Below are positions 1-9,896 of a stretch of 55,498 nt of DNA, piece by piece. Source of the DNA: Allomyces macrogynus ATCC 38327 (taxonomy: Eukaryota; Blastocladiomycota; Blastocladiomycetes; Blastocladiales; Blastocladiaceae); assembly GCA_000151295.1 (NCBI GenBank), contig GG745335.1, forward strand, positions 309,872 through 365,369, written 5' to 3'. The stretch's first letter is position 1. Each line of letters opens with the position of its first letter. Position numbers and translations under genes: made by a program. Below the pieces are notes generated by a model. The model worked only from the letters and a program-made list of their open reading frames with translations. It did not search any database and was not told the DNA's origin.

Positions 1-16
1 AAACTCGGCCATCACC

Positions 17-1214
17 ATGTCCGATGCCACGACCACGACGGCCCTCGTCAAGCCCATCCCGTCCAAGCAAGTGTTTGCGAAATGGGCTGTGGTCGCGACC
101 GTCGCCAATGCCGCGGTTGACATGACAGCTGCAGACTTGTCTTCCCTCCGGTCGCTCGTCATGGTAAGAATGCTGTGCGGCCAAGCACTTGCCTTGTTTC
201 CACCGCCGGCATGAACTACCACCGATTGACGTGTGGGGCCACTTTTGAATGGACGATGTATAGCTGGCCGTACGAGTCGTGCTCATGGCCGCGCTCGGTA
301 GCGTTTTGGGTGACCGCCGCGTTGACCAAAGCTCGTCCTCCTCGTCATCGACCACCACGTCGACCACTCGCTCGATGCCGGACGCGACCAGCGTGGTCAA
401 GAGACCACCCCGTGTCGTCGAGTTCGCACCCGTTCACGCCGACTTCGCGCCCGTCTCCTCCCATCCGGGCCTGTCCAAATCCTCGCTCTCCGCGCCGCCC
501 ACGCCGTCGAGCGGCCACGCGCGCACCGACTCGGGCATCGACATGTCGGAGCCCGCCGACTTGGACACGACCATCGCGACCGACGTTCCCCCCCCCTCCT
601 GCTCGCGCGCGTGGTCCAGCGGCAGCACCCGCGCGCCTGCACGCACCACGAACACGACCTCGCTTCCGCGCCCCACCTCGCTCCCGCGCGCGCAGCGCAC
701 CAGCTGGCCCCGCTCCTCCATCCCCGCGCAGCCAATCTCGACCGCGACCGCGCTGATCGCCCCCGTTTCGCCATGCCCGTCACTGCACCCGAGCGTGGCC
801 GTCGAAGTTCTCGTCACCTCTCCAGCACCAGCGATGACGGTCCGGCAGCGCGGGTCGACCCGCAAGTGGGCCGCGGTGCTGCGGTCCCCAACCACGATCG
901 TCGAGAGGCAAGAACCCGTGCCGGCGTGGCGGCAGTGGGTCGCGCGGTGGCGCGGCAAAGTGGGGAGGGTATTGCAGCGTCGTCCTGGAGGGGTGGGGGT
1001 GGGGATTCAGCGGAAACGGGCAGGCAGTCGGGTCAGTGGGATGTCGGCGAGGAGGTGGGGAACGAAGGCCAAGGCTAGCAAGGGGATGAAGGGGTTGGGG
1101 AGTGCGGCGCGCGGTTCCTGGATGCCGGGGTCGATGACGGCGGGGGTGGGAGGTGGGAAGAGTGGGCCGGTGGGACGGCGCGGGTTGGTGTCGTGCATGA
1201 GGAGAGCTGGATGA
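17..1214 (+). CDS. Unrecognised Ser/Thr/Pro-rich protein, two exons
   Basis: I do not recognise the family. Exon 1 (17-163) runs in phase 0 into a GTAAGA donor; the intron is 164-263 and ends in TATAG; exon 2 is 264-1214. The predicted protein has about 365 residues. Residues 20-65 form a mostly hydrophobic Ala/Val/Leu stretch that could associate with membranes. A Ser/Thr/Pro-rich segment follows, and the C-terminal third is basic and Gly/Arg-rich. Codons have the strong G/C third position of the neighbouring genes up to about position 585. There a run of nine C occurs, and beyond it all three forward frames and one reverse frame stay open, so the C-terminal frame is less certain. The start lies 17 bases from the window edge, so an upstream exon cannot be excluded. 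Confidence 0.5.
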
Positions 1215-1360
1215 AATGAATGAATAGAAAGAGCAGAACCGACCCCGACCTTTGGATTTCAGTCGTCTCGTGAACCGCGCGAGCGCGCACCGTCTCTTGC
1301 ACGCGACTGCGAGAAAAACAACAATAATTATGAGCGGGTGCATGGCCTATGGATTTTCAG

Positions 1361-1367
1361 AAAAAAA
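1361..1367 (-). terminator. Pol III T-run terminator of the tRNA-Ser
   Basis: Seven consecutive T on the minus strand, about 20 bases past the tRNA 3' end, match the usual RNA polymerase III stop signal. Confidence 0.6.
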
Positions 1368-1388
1368 GGTGATTCTTCAATAAGTCAA

Positions 1389-1470
1389 CGACAACAGCAG
1401 GGTTCGAACCTGCGCACCACAAGGGTATCTGATTAGTAGTCAGACGCCTTAACCACTCGGCCATGTTGTC
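1389..1470 (-). tRNA. tRNA-Ser with ACT anticodon
   Basis: The minus strand folds into a type II tRNA. It has a 7-bp acceptor stem (GACAACA/TGTTGTC), a D-arm starting GCCGAGTGG, a 5-bp anticodon stem TCTGA/TCAGA closing the loop CTACTAA, a long variable arm with an ACC/GGT stem, a T-arm GCAGG-TTCGAAC-CCTGC, and a G discriminator at 1389. The long variable arm and G73 are serine-specific. The anticodon reads ACT where eukaryotes normally use GCT. There is no intron. A run of seven T on the minus strand (1367-1361) follows about 20 bases downstream and would stop RNA polymerase III. Confidence 0.9.
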
Positions 1471-1970
1471 CAATCAATTTCGACGTTTGCCGGAGAGTGC
1501 AAGAAAATATATGTACCGCTGTCCACTTTGAGTGTATGCTGGGTCATAACCCCTGACTGCCCACGTCAAACGATCGATTTGACAAAGACTCCGGCGTGAC
1601 CCGCCCGTGTCCAAAACGACCTTTTCCGGTCGTGGCTTTGCCTCTTTGACCAGTCAAATTCCGCCGTCAACAGCGCCAACGGTTGGTCTTCGCCACCTTC
1701 ATTTTCCTCTCGCGACTCGGCACAACGCCATTGCCACTGCCGGCGCTGACGACGACACCAGCACAGTTGCATTGCAGCGACCGCTCCGAACAGAACGACA
1801 GCTCGCGGCAAGCGCGCGCACTTGGCTCGACGGGCCCGACTCGACGCTCTGCCGGCCGTTGCACGCGCCACCACCGACGAGGCCATCGACTTCGGGCCGC
1901 CCTCGCTCCCGCAAGCCAGCAATTCGACCCTTGACAAGCAACTCCAGGCCGCCGTGCTCCGACACGCAAG
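1471..1970. other. Intergenic; upstream region of the Boi-like gene
   Basis: Open frames on both strands overlap here without domain-like sequence. Nothing beyond the presumed 5' leader and promoter of the gene starting at 1971 can be supported. Confidence 0.4.
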
Positions 1971-4518
1971 ATGCCCGCGGCGCCCGGCCAGTACAAGGTC
2001 GTCTATGCCGTCCACGACTTCAAGGTAAGTTGGCTCTCCGCGCGCTCGCAACACCATGGCGGCCAGGGTCCTTACGCGCCCGCCTCCCTCCCTCTCTCCT
2101 GCACATGTAGGCCGAGGATGAGGACGAAGTGAGCTTCAAGACGGGCGAGGAAATCGTCGTGCTCGAGCGCGATGACGAGTTTGGCGACGGGTGGTGGATG
2201 GTGTGTTGTGCTCTTTCGGTCCGCTGCGCACGTCGCCACCGTGAACCCACCACTCATCACATCCTACGTAGGGCCGCACGCAAGACGGCCAGATTGGCCT
2301 GTTCCCGGCCAACTTCACGTCACCGACCCCTCCTTCGCCGACCACGTCCGAGTCGACCGCGTCGGCGCCGCGCGCAGACGACGATGCCCACGACCGTGAC
2401 GTGCGTGCGGCACCCGCACCTGCCGCCCCGCCCGCCTTGGCCCCGGAGCCGCCGACGCCGACCAAGCACCCGGCGCACCGCGAATCCGTCATGGGCCCGC
2501 CGCCGCCTTCCGCCATGTCGGCGGACCTCGACAGCGCCGACGACGACCCGTACGAGGCGCTCATGCAGGACCTGCGCAAATCCATCGACATGTCGACGTC
2601 GAAACTCGAGGAATTGCGTCGTGCGAGCGAACAGCACGACGCCCCACCACTCCCGGACATTCCGGTGCACCTACAGGCCATGGCGACGTCGTACACGTCG
2701 CGCCCGCCACTCACCTGGACCGTGGCCGAAGTGGCTGCATGGGTCGCGGATGCGGGTTTTGCCCCGCTCGCGCCCAATTTCGCGCGCAACGAGATCAACG
2801 GCGAGGCGATGCTGTCGCTGACGTTACCGACGCTCAAGGAGTTGCAGATCCCGGCACTGGGTAAGCGGATCCAGATCATGAACGCGATTGTCGCGCTCAA
2901 GGAAGAGTGGGGGCTCGCGGACGAGAACGCGCCGGGGTCCACGTTGGGGCGTGGACGGCGACCGAGCGCGTCGCCCGCGGCGACCCCGCCGCCGCCCGGA
3001 TTGCCGCCGTCCTCGTCGTCGGTGGTCGGACCGCCGCCGACCCACCTGAGCGTGTCCCCCGTACGCCGCCCGTCGGCGTCCGCCGCGTCGTCGCTGAACC
3101 GAACCCGGTCACCGAGCTTGGGCCGTGGATCCGTCTCGCAGCGGTCCTCTGGGTCCACCGCGTCCGGCCCAACGCCGCTGCACTTGGTCCCGCCCGTCCC
3201 GCCAGTCCCCGCGGCAGCCGAACCCGTCGTGATTCGCGAGACCACGCCGACCCCGGCCCCCGCCATGTCGCGCCAGAACATGTGGTTGCCGAACACGGAT
3301 TTACCGGCCATGGCGCTCAAGGACCCGGACATGGCCGGGGTCCTGAAAACGCTCGAGAACACAACGGGCTACGGCGGCGCCGAAGGCGAATGGAAGCGGC
3401 GGTGGATGGTATTGCACGACGGCGTGCTGTATTGGTACAAGGACAAGGCGGCCGCGCACGCATTGCACGCGATCGCGATCCATTCCGGGTTCAAGATCAT
3501 GCCGGACGCGACGATCAAGTCGGGCCGGCACGGGATTCGGGTCACGGAAATGAACCCGGACGCCGGGCCGCGGAAAGTGTACCTGTTTTATACCGACGAT
3601 AGTGCGGCCGCGCGGAATTGGCAGCGCGCGTTGACCAAGACGACCATTTTCCATTCGCAGCATGAGGCGGCCAAGCACGGGCATGATGGGGTCGAAATTA
3701 TTGGCGACCCGCGCGACGTGATTCGCGCGATCCGGATCAATGACGACGATATGAATCGGTCCGAGTTGGGCATGATTAACCAGGAGTGGATGGGGCGCGA
3801 TCCCTATGCTCATGTTCCGCCCGCACACCCACTGGGCACGCGGTCGCTCCCGCGGTCCGCATCGGGCACGTCGATGCGCGACCCGAATGCGGGACCGCCG
3901 CCGCCGAACCCGGGGCGCCGGCCGTCCTTGCCGCATAACGCATTCTCGACGCGGTCCGCGCCAAGTGCCGCGCCAAGTACCGCGCCGGCGACGCTGCCCT
4001 TGGTCCCGCCACCGCCCCCCGAAAAGGACTTCCCGGTATCGCACCCGGTGTTTGCGCCGCGGTCCTATTCGATGGACCGCCGCCCGTCCGGCGGGATGCC
4101 GACGCACGTGCGTCGTCCGTCCGGTGGGATGCCCGCCAATCTCCGGCAACCGGTTGGCCCGCCCGTCGGCCCGTCGCCGGACCGCATCCACGCGGCGCTC
4201 ACGTTTGTGAATGCGCATTTACCGCCGTCCGAGCAGTGCACGGCGTTCCGAGACTTGGTGTCGGGGGTGAGTTTCCTGCACATGCTGGCGAATTGGAGCG
4301 CGACGGCATTGCCGCCACATTATGCGCGCGCCGTGCGCGATCCGGCGCGCTACCGGATCGATTGGCTGGATAATTGGGATGTCGCGCTCGGGTGGGCGAG
4401 CGAGTTGGGCGTCGTCGTGCCGGTGTCGGTTGTACCCGAGAAGTTGGCGTCTGGCCGCGAGGAGGTGTTTGTGGAGCTGGTGAACGCGGTGCAGCGGACG
4501 CCCGGGTACGAGCAGTAG
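1971..4518 (+). CDS. Boi/Pob1-like SH3-SAM-PH cortical scaffold protein
   Basis: Exons are 1971-2024, 2111-2200 and 2272-4518, giving about 796 residues. The SH3 domain (residues about 8-65) is split over three exons and shows the ALYDF-like start, the WW pair and the GLFPANF end. The SAM domain lies at about 195-262. The PH domain at about 402-508 contains WKRRWMVL and ends in a Trp-containing helix. This SH3-SAM-PH order is that of yeast Boi1/Boi2 and fission yeast Pob1, which link Cdc42/Rho signalling and formins to polarised exocytosis at the cell cortex. Pro/Ser-rich linkers separate the domains. The last 110 residues (688-796) resemble a calponin-homology fold (DLVSGVSFLHMLANW followed by a helix and LGVVVP); that is an inference. 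Two short introns have GTAAGT and GTGTGT donors. Confidence 0.88.
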
Positions 4519-4957
4519 CGTTCTGGTGATGGATTTTTGGGTTGGTATGGTTGCGCGAGAGGGCGGCGGGTGGAGAGTGTATGTAGACGGTATCGGGTAC
4601 ACATAATGGCACACGGCAATTTTGGTCTTTTGGCGGTGTTGTCGCCCGCGTCGTCGACTCGTCGGGCCCGACGCTGGAATGGAAGTTGCTGATGTGTTGT
4701 CGAAGCATCCAACGCGTCGCACAGCTCGTCACGCCATCAACACAACCACCTGGCTTCCTGTTCTTCCTCCGCCCTGGCACTTGCGCGACTCTGACGTAAA
4801 CGAGCGACGTCCACGGCGCCCACTCGCTCCACGATCCCCCTCGCCCGCACTCCCCGCACGACTTGGTGCATTCCGCGCGCCGCCACGGCCCCTACCCGAA
4901 ATCGCCGCGATCCACGGCCCTCCGCCCGCTTCTCGACTCCAACACAAGCCTGCCACC
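4519..4957. other. Intergenic; VTI1 upstream region
   Basis: It holds the 3' end of the Boi-like gene and a pyrimidine-rich leader ahead of VTI1. I see no gene or repeat here. Confidence 0.4.
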
Positions 4958-5965
4958 ATGGACGGCGTCTCCGAGCTCTACTCTGACTACGAGCACGACT
5001 TCACGGCCCTGACCGTGGCGCTGCAAGCCAAACTGCGCGACCTGTCGTCTGGCACCGTCGTGGGCGGTAAGCACGGCATTGGCGCTTCATTTCGTGGCCC
5101 GGGAAGCTGATTCTCGCACTCGCGCCAGATCAATGGAAGACGGTCCTGCGCGCGGCTGAGCGCGAGCTCGACGAGGCCGACGAGCTGGTACGCGCTCCGT
5201 GCGCGTTAATACGTCCCAATCGGCCCTCGTATTGACCTTGGATTCTCGTCCAGCTCGCGTCCATGGACAACGAGCTGCACGCACTGGCCCCGCCAACACG
5301 CGCGAAGCTGCAGCCCGAGTTCCGCAAGTACAAGGCCGAGCTCGACCGGCTGCACAAGGAGTTTGTACGTCGCTGGGCCCTCCCTCGACCCAGCCACCAC
5401 CCTCACGCTCACGCTTATCGACCACGTGGGTAGAAAAAGCTGAGCAGCTCCCCATCGGCGCGCGAAGCCCTCCTGGGCCCCGCGGGCGCGCCGGCCAAGT
5501 TTGATAACGCGACGGCAGCCATGGACCAGCGCGCGCGGCTGTTGCAGGGGACCGACCGGTTACAGCAGACGGGGGATCGGCTGACGTCGGCGCACCGGAT
5601 CGCGTTGGAGACGGGTACGTGTCGCTACGCACCCACGGGCTGTCCACGAGGGGGCGAACAGCTGACGGCGTGGCACGCCGTGTAGAGCAAACGGGCATCG
5701 AGACACTGCAGGAATTGCGCCGGCAGCGCGAGCAATTGGAGCGCGCACGGCATACGGTGCGTTGGTTGGGCCTTTTACCGAGGACCAAGTTCGCCGCTCA
5801 CGCACCAGTCCATAGTTGCACAACGTCGACAGCAACGTCGACCGCGCCGGCCAGACACTGCGCACCATGGCACGGCGGCTCGCAACCAACAAGCTCATCA
5901 CCGCCGCGATTGTCTTGATGCTTGTGTTCCTCATCATCATGGTGCTCGTGCTCAAGTTCCGGTGA
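4958..5965 (+). CDS. VTI1: Vti1-type Qb-SNARE
   Basis: Six exons: 4958-5066, 5129-5187, 5254-5364, 5434-5614, 5686-5756 and 5816-5965, 226 residues in total, close to the family's usual length. The N-terminus (MDGVSELYSDYEHDF) starts the three-helix Habc-like domain. The SNARE helix follows, with the segment ELRRQREQLERARHTL where Vti1 keeps its central-layer glutamine. A basic MARRLATNK stretch leads into a C-terminal anchor of about 20 hydrophobic residues ending KFR. Vti1 acts in Golgi-endosome-vacuole membrane fusion. All five introns (59-72 nt) start GTA or GTGC and end TAG or CAG, and all phases agree, which makes the model strong. It is one of the most intron-dense genes in the window. 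Confidence 0.93.
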
Positions 5966-6097
5966 ACCATGGGAATACATTCGATATGGGCTACCTGTTA
6001 TCCGTCGACGTCTCTCAACGCGAAACGATCCGAATTTCTGTTCACACACAACACACGTGCGCAAGACATCCGCTCCCCTGGCCAACCTCATACCTCC

Positions 6098-8284
6098 CTA
6101 TAACTGCCACGCGCGCAACACGCGATCCACCAGCTTCTGCCCGACCTCATTCGCGACCAACCGCAATGCCCCACCTTCAACCCCGAGCTCATCCAAATCC
6201 ACCTCCCCATGCCCATCCGCGACCGGCGCACTCGCGCCCGCGACCAACCACCCATCCAGGCCACGCGCGACATTACGCGCCAAAAACACGTCCACTGGCC
6301 TCGTCCGCACCGCCCCCGATGTCGCTCTCGATCCAACTCGCGGCGGCGGACGCCGCGGAGAACCCGGCCGCACCCCCGCGCCACCAGCCATTCCACCAAG
6401 TGTACCTGCGAGCCGGTCCGTCTGCGCGATCGTCAGGAACGTATTCATGACGACCGCCGTCCGGACGGTTGGGAACTGGGTGCCCAACAGGTCGGCGATG
6501 ACAGTCGCGCGGTGGTAGTGTGCGGCATTTTCAATCACGAGGCATTGCAGTCGCGGGCATGCGGGTAAGCGCAGGGGTTCGTCGGTGCGCAGAGCCAGGA
6601 GCGAGGGGAGGATGGGGGTGGAGAGTTGCGCGGGGCCGGCCGGGTCGGTCGGGCGCGGGAGGAAAAAGGGGACCACGTGGAACGACGTGCGCGGGTCGTT
6701 CGTCGAGTTGGGAGCGGCGGGTGCAGCAAGGGTGATTCCAGTCAGGGACAGGACGGTGAGTCGAGCAGCGGCGGCCGAGTCGATGCTGAAGACGGGTCGG
6801 AGAAGACTCGATTGCATCGACCGGTACCGCTGGTCGAGCTTGATGCGCGTGATGCCTGGCGCAAACACCGCATTAGTGGCCTCTGAGGCGTCAGGATGTG
6901 GAGCCGCATCCGCAGCGGTCGCGGCGCGCGCCGAGAACCCGAGCACGTTCACGTCGCGCAACGTCCCGCGATCGACGAGCTTGCTCAGCGCCGGCAAGAG
7001 AGCCGCATACGACGCCTCCACCTGCGTCAAGGTGAGCATGCGCAGGTGCGGTAGATGCATGCCGAGTGCCTCCATCAGCGGCGCGACGGTCGTATCCGAG
7101 ATCCCCTGGCACGCGCCGAGCGAGAGCGAGTGCAGGTTCCGCCATGACCCGACCGTTGGCAAAAACTTGGCGACCCACGTCTCGGGCATCGCATTGACCC
7201 GGCCCGTGAGCTGGCGCGTCCATGTGGCCCACTCGGGCGCAGGGTCGGAGGGCAGGCCGAGCTTGGTGACGGACACGTCTGCAGAGCGCCATGAAAAGAA
7301 AACGTCCGCCGCTACCGCGCCGTCGTTGGCCGCCGGTGGTGGGGAGGTGAAGATCCAGTCGGGGTCGTCTGCGATGCACGCTTTCGCAACGGACCACCGT
7401 GCACTCGCTGCGCGCCACGCGTCTGGGAACGGCGATGCCGACCCGTGGTGATAGATCCGCTTGAGCAGTATCCCACCGACGTGGCCCAGCGCAAAGTCAA
7501 TCGATTTAACTGCGAGTGTCGCGACGGTGTCGGCGCTGTATCCGTCGCTGACCACGACGGGGACCCACGGAAGCAGGTCGTGCCGCGGCGCAGACAACCG
7601 GCCGTGTCGTGGCGCGAGCGCCGAGGCGATGTCGCGGAAAACCGAGCGCATCTGGTTGGCCCAGGCGGCGCTCAGTTCCTGCTCGTCGCCACCCGGAGAA
7701 CAGTCGGCGGTGTCGAGGTTCGGGCACGTAGACACGATCCGCGCGAGTGTGCGAATCATGTCGGCCGTGACGTCGGCACTGATCGCACGCGGTGCGACCG
7801 AGATCGACTTGAGCAAAGTGCGTGGGTGGAAAGTCGGCGGACTTGGCGCATGGTCCGTGATGTCGCCAGCAGGCTCGACTGGTTCCGCGTCGTTCCCCCC
7901 GTTTCCGCTGACGTTTGCGTTGACAACAGGGTGGCCATTGATGGCACCGCCTTCGACATGGCTGCACTCGACGGTTTGAGCGAGCGCAGCCAGTGCGCAA
8001 CGTGACGTGATCACAACCCGCGCGTAAACGGCGGGCAGCACAACGGCACGCGTCGCATGGTTTGCAGCCGCAAAGTGGAGCGCGTCGAGCGGGCCCAAGT
8101 AGCGCGCGACAATGAGCTGGATCAGTTCGGTCGGAAGAGCGAGAATCGGCGGGAGTGGGCCCGACTTTGTGTTGGCCATGCTGCTTGAGCTCTGATCGCC
8201 CATCTGGTCAGCGCCGTAATTGTCCAGCGCAGTGTCGCTTGATTGCGGTGACTTGGGTCGCTGTAGTCCGGTGTCGGAGTTCAT
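6098..8284 (-). CDS. F-box/LRR-like protein (family member 1)
   Basis: A single exon of 728 residues, read from the ATG at 8284; the open frame also extends slightly upstream without another ATG. An F-box-like segment lies at about residues 45-90 (LALPTELIQLIVARYLG, then an Ala-rich helix). The remainder contains degenerate leucine-rich repeats such as LRMLTLTQVEASYAALLPAL. F-box proteins recruit substrates to SCF (Skp1-Cul1) ubiquitin ligases; a substrate cannot be predicted. Related genes or fragments lie at 12527, 23846, 42091 and 47197. The 3' end approaches VTI1 tail to tail, about 130 bases apart. There is no sign of frame damage in this member. Confidence 0.72.
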   Translation of the reverse strand: MNSDTGLQRPKSPQSSDTALDNYGADQMGDQSSSSMANTKSGPLPPILALPTELIQLIVARYLGPLDALHFAAANHATRAVVLPAVYARVVITSRCALAALAQTVECSHVEGGAINGHPVVNANVSGNGGNDAEPVEPAGDITDHAPSPPTFHPRTLLKSISVAPRAISADVTADMIRTLARIVSTCPNLDTADCSPGGDEQELSAAWANQMRSVFRDIASALAPRHGRLSAPRHDLLPWVPVVVSDGYSADTVATLAVKSIDFALGHVGGILLKRIYHHGSASPFPDAWRAASARWSVAKACIADDPDWIFTSPPPAANDGAVAADVFFSWRSADVSVTKLGLPSDPAPEWATWTRQLTGRVNAMPETWVAKFLPTVGSWRNLHSLSLGACQGISDTTVAPLMEALGMHLPHLRMLTLTQVEASYAALLPALSKLVDRGTLRDVNVLGFSARAATAADAAPHPDASEATNAVFAPGITRIKLDQRYRSMQSSLLRPVFSIDSAAAARLTVLSLTGITLAAPAAPNSTNDPRTSFHVVPFFLPRPTDPAGPAQLSTPILPSLLALRTDEPLRLPACPRLQCLVIENAAHYHRATVIADLLGTQFPTVRTAVVMNTFLTIAQTDRLAGTLGGMAGGAGVRPGSPRRPPPRVGSRATSGAVRTRPVDVFLARNVARGLDGWLVAGASAPVADGHGEVDLDELGVEGGALRLVANEVGQKLVDRVLRAWQL

Positions 8285-9224
8285 GGTGGTGATGGCCAGT
8301 TCGATCAAAAGGTGATTGTGCTTGGTGGTGTTTCTTCCTCACGCGTGCTCTTGCTGGCATGTCTTGGTCGGTAGTGCTGGCTCGCGCAAGCGCCCATCGG
8401 GCCATCCCCCATCCGCAACTGCAAAACATCGGTCAAGTTGTGTTACTCACATGACGGCGGATAGAATGCCGCCTTCCCTAGCTGGCGTGGACATCCTCCC
8501 AATAATTTACCTATCACTTGCAGCCAAGTTGGGTGGATCGATCTCAGTGGCGGCTACTGGACAGTGACCAAGAACCCATCAGCGACTCGCCAGACAGAGG
8601 CGTATGGGAAGGATGGACTGTCACTGTATTCAAGTCTGGTGCTGTCGAGGTTGTGTTGTGCGTACAGTTTGCACATAATTTACACCATCAAACGAGCCCC
8701 CGTTTCATCCTTGACACGGCAACAATCAGTCATCAGTCCACGAATCGACCAGCCATGGCCTCGAACATGAATCATGCCTTCAAAGATTTCGATTCGACCG
8801 CATCACCAGCAGGGCTTGACGATGATGCTCTGCATTTGCTCCCATGGCTCCGCGGCATCAAGAACGCCACCCCGGGAGCATAATGTTCGTCGCTGACAGT
8901 TCTTCGCGTCATATGCTTCCGTTCAGTGTCGCACCGTCCACCGACGTCAACGTGCTCTCTCAGAAACGACTGTCGTTGTTTTGGTCTTGACAGGTCTGTG
9001 TGGCAAAGCGTTTCTCGCTGGGCAGTCGGTTACAAACATTCGGCAGAAAGGGCACTCTAAACACAGTTGCCGATGACTCCCTTTCTGTGAAAAATAGAGA
9101 CGTGAAGACCAGCACAAGTAAAGTCTTTCATTTCTCCGGACTCCACTACTACACGTCGGCACATTGATTTCAGCAAACGAAAGAGTCAAGCAAGACCCGT
9201 CTCAGTTCCTGTGCGAGGCGCCCC
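8285..9224. other. Intergenic with one small ORF of doubtful status
   Basis: The only candidate is a 42-codon ORF at 8755-8883 (+), beginning MASNMNHAFKDFD, which I do not recognise. It has no obvious second exon. The rest is lower in GC and has no domain-like frames. Confidence 0.3.
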
Positions 9225-9506
9225 TCAATTGTCCTCTCCGGGCCGCTTCTTCAGATGCCTCTGATCAGCGACGCCCACAGCATCTTCCTCATCGGCCGGC
9301 ATCCCGGCAAACTCGCAGTACTGCTCATCGAGCAGCAAAGTGAGCTCGCTGTTCGGGCCAAGAGCGAGCATCTTGAGTGCGAGCATTTGCGCGAGTTCCA
9401 AGAAGTTGCGCCAGGTCGTGGGCGCGAGCGAGTCTGGGTCGAATGGGGAAGACGGCGGGGGCGTGCACGAAGGCAGCGAATGGCCTGGGTCCCAGCACGA
9501 GTACAT
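9225..9506 (-). CDS. Small hypothetical protein
   Basis: A 93-residue ORF whose codons follow the local G/C third-position bias throughout. A Pro-rich N-terminus with a CWDPG start precedes a helical segment (WRNFLELAQMLALKMLALG) and an acidic then basic tail ending KKRPGEDN. I do not recognise the family. It could be a complete small protein or the last exon of a longer gene, because no intron acceptor upstream is decisive. It lies head to head with CEM1, whose ATG is 390 bases away, so the two may share a divergent promoter. Confidence 0.45.
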   Translation of the reverse strand: MYSCWDPGHSLPSCTPPPSSPFDPDSLAPTTWRNFLELAQMLALKMLALGPNSELTLLLDEQYCEFAGMPADEEDAVGVADQRHLKKRPGEDN

Positions 9507-9896
9507 GAAGTGGATCAGAGCTGGCCGTCGTCAATCCTCGTTGTCGCCAGTGCGATGCAATGCGATGCAGAGCTGGTCTTGTCGACGCGTGTGCCAGCGT
9601 TCCATGGTGGACCGAGCCAGATCGAGCCCGCGGCGCGTGCGGTGCGTGCGGTGGGCGCGGCCACATGGCACCACGCCAAGCCCCACCGCACTCCAGTCCA
9701 CCTTACCCCACCATCTCGTTGCGTCGGATCGGCGACTGGTGCTCGGTGCTCACCCTTCAACGCCTCTGAACATCTGCAAGGACCCAAGCACCCTGCCGCG
9801 ACTGCACCGCTGTGCAGAGCGCACGCCGCGCTCTAACCGCCCAGCAACCGCCGCTCCCGAACGTGGAAACGCTCCGACCCAACAACACGCGCCGTC
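9507..9896. promoter_or_regulatory. Presumed divergent promoter between the small gene and CEM1
   Basis: This is a 390-base gap between two divergently read genes. No TATA box or recognisable operator stands out; the assignment rests only on gene orientation. Confidence 0.35.

Noticed and set aside
434..958. Minus-strand ORF opposite the first gene
   Set aside because: It shares third-codon positions with the plus frame, so its bias is not independent evidence; no domain is visible, though it could not be fully excluded.
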